The translations under genes and the position numbers were made by a program. 64,000 nucleotides of DNA, taken from assembly GCA_035628875.1 (NCBI GenBank), contig DASPIZ010000146.1:1-64000 (forward strand), given 5' to 3'. The notes beneath the pieces were generated by a model, which saw only the letters and a program-made list of their open reading frames with translations, made no database searches and was not told the DNA's origin. Shown piece after piece: positions 61,767-64,000 of this stretch. This DNA comes from Ohtaekwangia sp035628875 (lineage in GTDB: Bacteria; Bacteroidota; Bacteroidia; Cytophagales; Cyclobacteriaceae). How positions within the stretch are numbered: position 1 is the first letter of the stretch; each line of letters begins with the position of its first letter.

Positions 61767-64000
61767 TTGAAGCGCATAGCCTCATATCGCAAGCCTTTTA
61801 CATCAATCTCCCTGATTGCCGGATTTTGTATTCTTTTACTTTGTTTTTCTGCGCCGGTTTTGGCGCAAAACACAAAAGGAGACCGGCCTTCCGGGAACAG
61901 GGAAACCCGGTTTAAAACGCCGCCTAAAAAAGACAAGAAGAAACGCGCAAACTCGAACAGGATTCGTTCTGGAAATCGATCTGCCGCCAACAAGGCCCGG
62001 GGAGGTGGTCGCGTAGGCAAACCGATTAAACCAGTTTTCAGCGTAAAACCACCGCGCAATAAGCAAAGAGCGTGGAAGGGCGATATTTCAGGACGCCGGA
62101 TCCGCACAAAAAATTACAGCACGCAACAACGCGAGGTCTATCCGCAGGTCGGGCAATATGTACGCCGTAGAGTACGCGATAAAGAAGGCGTAAGAAACGT
62201 TTATCCAAAAGGACGTTATACGCGGAATCCATCGAGTCGTCCACGCGATACACAAAGGGCAGCTTCTAACCGCGTGCAAGTGCGTCAACAACGCGGTCCG
62301 GAACTGGCAGACCGGCGATCATCATCAGGCAAGCGATATAAGAAGATTATTCCGCGAAGTGCGTCGCGTTCATACATCGCCAGAAAGAGCATTAACATAT
62401 ACGCGCGTTTCGCTCGCCCCAAAAAGAAAGGCGAACGTGCTGTTACAAAAGACATTGCCGGAAGGCGATTGCGTGCAAAGAATTACGAAACACCAAAACA
62501 AGGTGTTATCCCGGCTATTATACATCCATCACAAAAAAAGAAACGCATCGGTGACCGACCGTATTCAGAAACCAACTATGGCGGTTATTACTCCATATCG
62601 AGGTCGGGACGTGCGTGGAAAGGCGATATCACCAATCGAAAAATTCGATCCAGGTCCAGTAAACGCTCCGTCGAAGGGGTGCCCACACTATTCGGTGGTT
62701 ATCGAACAAAACATCCGCGAAAGCGACCCTATATTTCAGGCGGATATTCAACGCGAACAAGACCAGGTGAAACGCGTCCGGGGTTGGCTCCACTTCCTGT
62801 TAAACCCCCGGGCATGGGTGGTCAGATAGCGGGTTACCGCGGAAAATTAAAACAAGGACAAGTGCAAAAGAGAAATCAGGGTGAAGGTTTCACTGGTTTT
62901 TTGAAAGCACGAAGACCACTACGGGGTGGTGGAAGTGTAAGTGGCAGAAGGTGGAATAATAATGGCCTTCCTATACCCGCGCGAACTCCTGCAAATGGCG
63001 CACAAATCGGTGGCTACCAGGGCAAATTAAAAAGAGGACAGCGGGGGTTATCAAACCAGGGTGAAGAATACACCGGAAATATTAAACATCGAAGACCTTT
63101 AAAAGGAGGAGGAAGTGTGAGTGGCCGGTTATGGAATAACAATGGAACACCATTGGCACCACGTGTTCCCGGCGGCGCCAATATTAATACTATCCCGGAA
63201 AGATTAAGACGTTCGAATGAGCGTCGTTTAACAGATCAGGGTGAAGGATATACTGGCAACATTAGATTTCGCAGGCCGCTAAAAGGCGGAGGCAGCGTAA
63301 GCGGGATACTCTGGAATAATAACGAAAAACCAGTTCATGGAAGAACGCCTACAGATGTTGACCGGAGGGTAGCTGGATTTATGGGTAACATGAAAGCACG
63401 AAGACCCGAAAAAGGTGGTGGAAGCGTAAGTGGGAAACTCTGGAATAACAACGAAACTGCCATCCAGGGAAGAACTCCTTCGGAAAATGACATGAAAATG
63501 TCGTCGCATTCCGGCAATATAAAAGTCGATCAGATGAAGCCGCGGTTCCAGGACCAGGGCGAAGAATTCACTGGATATATTAAGGTTAAAAGAAATTATG
63601 TACAGAACCAGCATGCTGCCCGTGAGTCGATTAAAAAAAGAAAGCCTGATGCGTCCATTTACGAAATGGAAGGATTACAGGTAAAGGTGAAACAATTCCG
63701 TTACAAGCATAACCCCAGCAGCGCCAAAGAAGCATTAAAAGTGAGGGAACCTGGGAAAGCGTTTGCACGTGCAACGGATTACCAGGGGAATATTAAAATG
63801 CAGAAATTCACCCTTTTTGAGAAAAACCGTTCGTTACATCCCGACTCAAAATTTGTAAAAATCAACAGGAATAATGTTGCTTCAGAAAGAGATGCCTTAA
63901 CGAACTTAAAGCTATGGTGGGCACGTTTATTTAAGAAACAGGAAGCACAACCAGATCACCTGAAAGAAAAAGAGCGCAAACCACGTTATGATAATGGTGA
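61767..64000 (+). CDS. Exported basic repeat protein, unknown family (partial)
   Basis: Starting with TTG at 61767 the frame is open to the window end (744 codons seen). A signal peptide (AGFCILLLCFSAPVLA before QN) predicts export. The mature protein is extremely Arg/Lys-rich. The N-terminal half repeats RAWKGDI (62067-62087, 62610-62630) and has xGRRxRxKNY-like blocks. The C-terminal half carries GYxGxIK-type motifs and four copies of GGGSVSGxxWNNN. Near the end, YQGNIKMQKF and NLKLWWARLFKKQ appear. I recognise no domain. It follows the E1 gene by 28 bp. A surface or envelope role is inference from the signal only. Confidence 0.7.
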   Translation, partial: MKRIASYRKPFTSISLIAGFCILLLCFSAPVLAQNTKGDRPSGNRETRFKTPPKKDKKKRANSNRIRSGNRSAANKARGGGRVGKPIKPVFSVKPPRNKQRAWKGDISGRRIRTKNYSTQQREVYPQVGQYVRRRVRDKEGVRNVYPKGRYTRNPSSRPRDTQRAASNRVQVRQQRGPELADRRSSSGKRYKKIIPRSASRSYIARKSINIYARFARPKKKGERAVTKDIAGRRLRAKNYETPKQGVIPAIIHPSQKKKRIGDRPYSETNYGGYYSISRSGRAWKGDITNRKIRSRSSKRSVEGVPTLFGGYRTKHPRKRPYISGGYSTRTRPGETRPGLAPLPVKPPGMGGQIAGYRGKLKQGQVQKRNQGEGFTGFLKARRPLRGGGSVSGRRWNNNGLPIPARTPANGAQIGGYQGKLKRGQRGLSNQGEEYTGNIKHRRPLKGGGSVSGRLWNNNGTPLAPRVPGGANINTIPERLRRSNERRLTDQGEGYTGNIRFRRPLKGGGSVSGILWNNNEKPVHGRTPTDVDRRVAGFMGNMKARRPEKGGGSVSGKLWNNNETAIQGRTPSENDMKMSSHSGNIKVDQMKPRFQDQGEEFTGYIKVKRNYVQNQHAARESIKKRKPDASIYEMEGLQVKVKQFRYKHNPSSAKEALKVREPGKAFARATDYQGNIKMQKFTLFEKNRSLHPDSKFVKINRNNVASERDALTNLKLWWARLFKKQEAQPDHLKEKERKPRYDNG
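62925..63434 (+). repeat. Repeat units GGGSVSG-xx-WNNN within the basic repeat protein
   Basis: Four copies of GGGSVSG start at 62925, 63105, 63285 and 63414. The first three are 180 bp apart, and the last is 129 bp from the third. Each is followed by xxWNNN, with a GYxGxIK-like motif between. The repeats are in-frame in the CDS at 61767-64000. The bases differ at many third positions, so the amino-acid pattern, not the DNA, is what is kept. Confidence 0.75.

Noticed and set aside
62359..62829. Open frame of 156 codons in the right-hand repeat region
   Set aside because: It is in a different frame from the signal-peptide-bearing 744-codon frame, starts mid-gene and has no repeat pattern. It is a shadow of the long frame.

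Overview
The window looks like a chromosomal segment of a Bacteroidota bacterium, most likely a member of the Cytophagales. The reasons are gene content (DUF2480, DUF4295, a DUF6452/DUF6048 pair, BshC, a secreted FG-GAP protein with a type IX secretion tail, LytS/LytTR regulation, a large reg-prop sensor kinase) and promoters of the Bacteroidota type (TTTG or TTG, about 19-21 nt, then TAnnTTTG). The taxonomic call is inference from these families. No CRISPR array, phage or insertion sequence was recognised.

Layout. At 1-192 the sequence looks like the promoter and leader of an rRNA operon that runs off the left edge on the minus strand. From 0.4 to 4.1 kb is one minus-strand unit, rpmH-rnpA-S41 protease-tsaB-DUF2480. 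From 4.1 to 23.7 kb is mostly core metabolism and maintenance: adenosine kinase, a glycerophosphodiesterase, a GH3 glycosidase, a nitroreductase, an SDR, bshC, rimO, DUF6452/DUF6048, ftsY, DUF4295-rpmG-rpmB, a HAD phosphatase, a secreted FG-GAP protein, murF and DUF2461.

From 23.7 to 29.3 kb lies an accessory patch of small, loosely spaced plus-strand genes: an antitoxin-like gene with an in-frame stop, a PD-(D/E)XK-like protein, RibD-type reductase, NTF2-like protein, DUF2200, a rifampin ADP-ribosyltransferase (arr) and several unknowns, with decayed coding fragments between them. From 29.3 to 42 kb the genes are nearly all on the minus strand: a GH26 lipoprotein, an ABC-2 exporter pair, an acyltransferase, an ankyrin protein, a LytTR/LytS two-component pair, an esterase, two decayed remnants next to an intact two-domain lipoprotein, and a large AsmA-like protein. 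A tRNA-Val unit with its own promoter and terminator sits at 42.2-42.4 kb, together with a damaged second tRNA and a GIY-YIG nuclease remnant.

From 42.6 to 61.7 kb is core metabolism again: a fused trehalose-6-phosphate synthase/phosphatase, 5-formyl-THF cyclo-ligase, aguA/aguB (agmatine to putrescine), gltBD (GOGAT), an M16 peptidase-ispF-mnmD cluster, a large sensor histidine kinase and a fused E1 alpha/beta 2-oxoacid dehydrogenase. The last 2.2 kb encode an exported, very basic repeat protein that I cannot assign to any family. It continues past the right edge and is the best candidate here for something undescribed.
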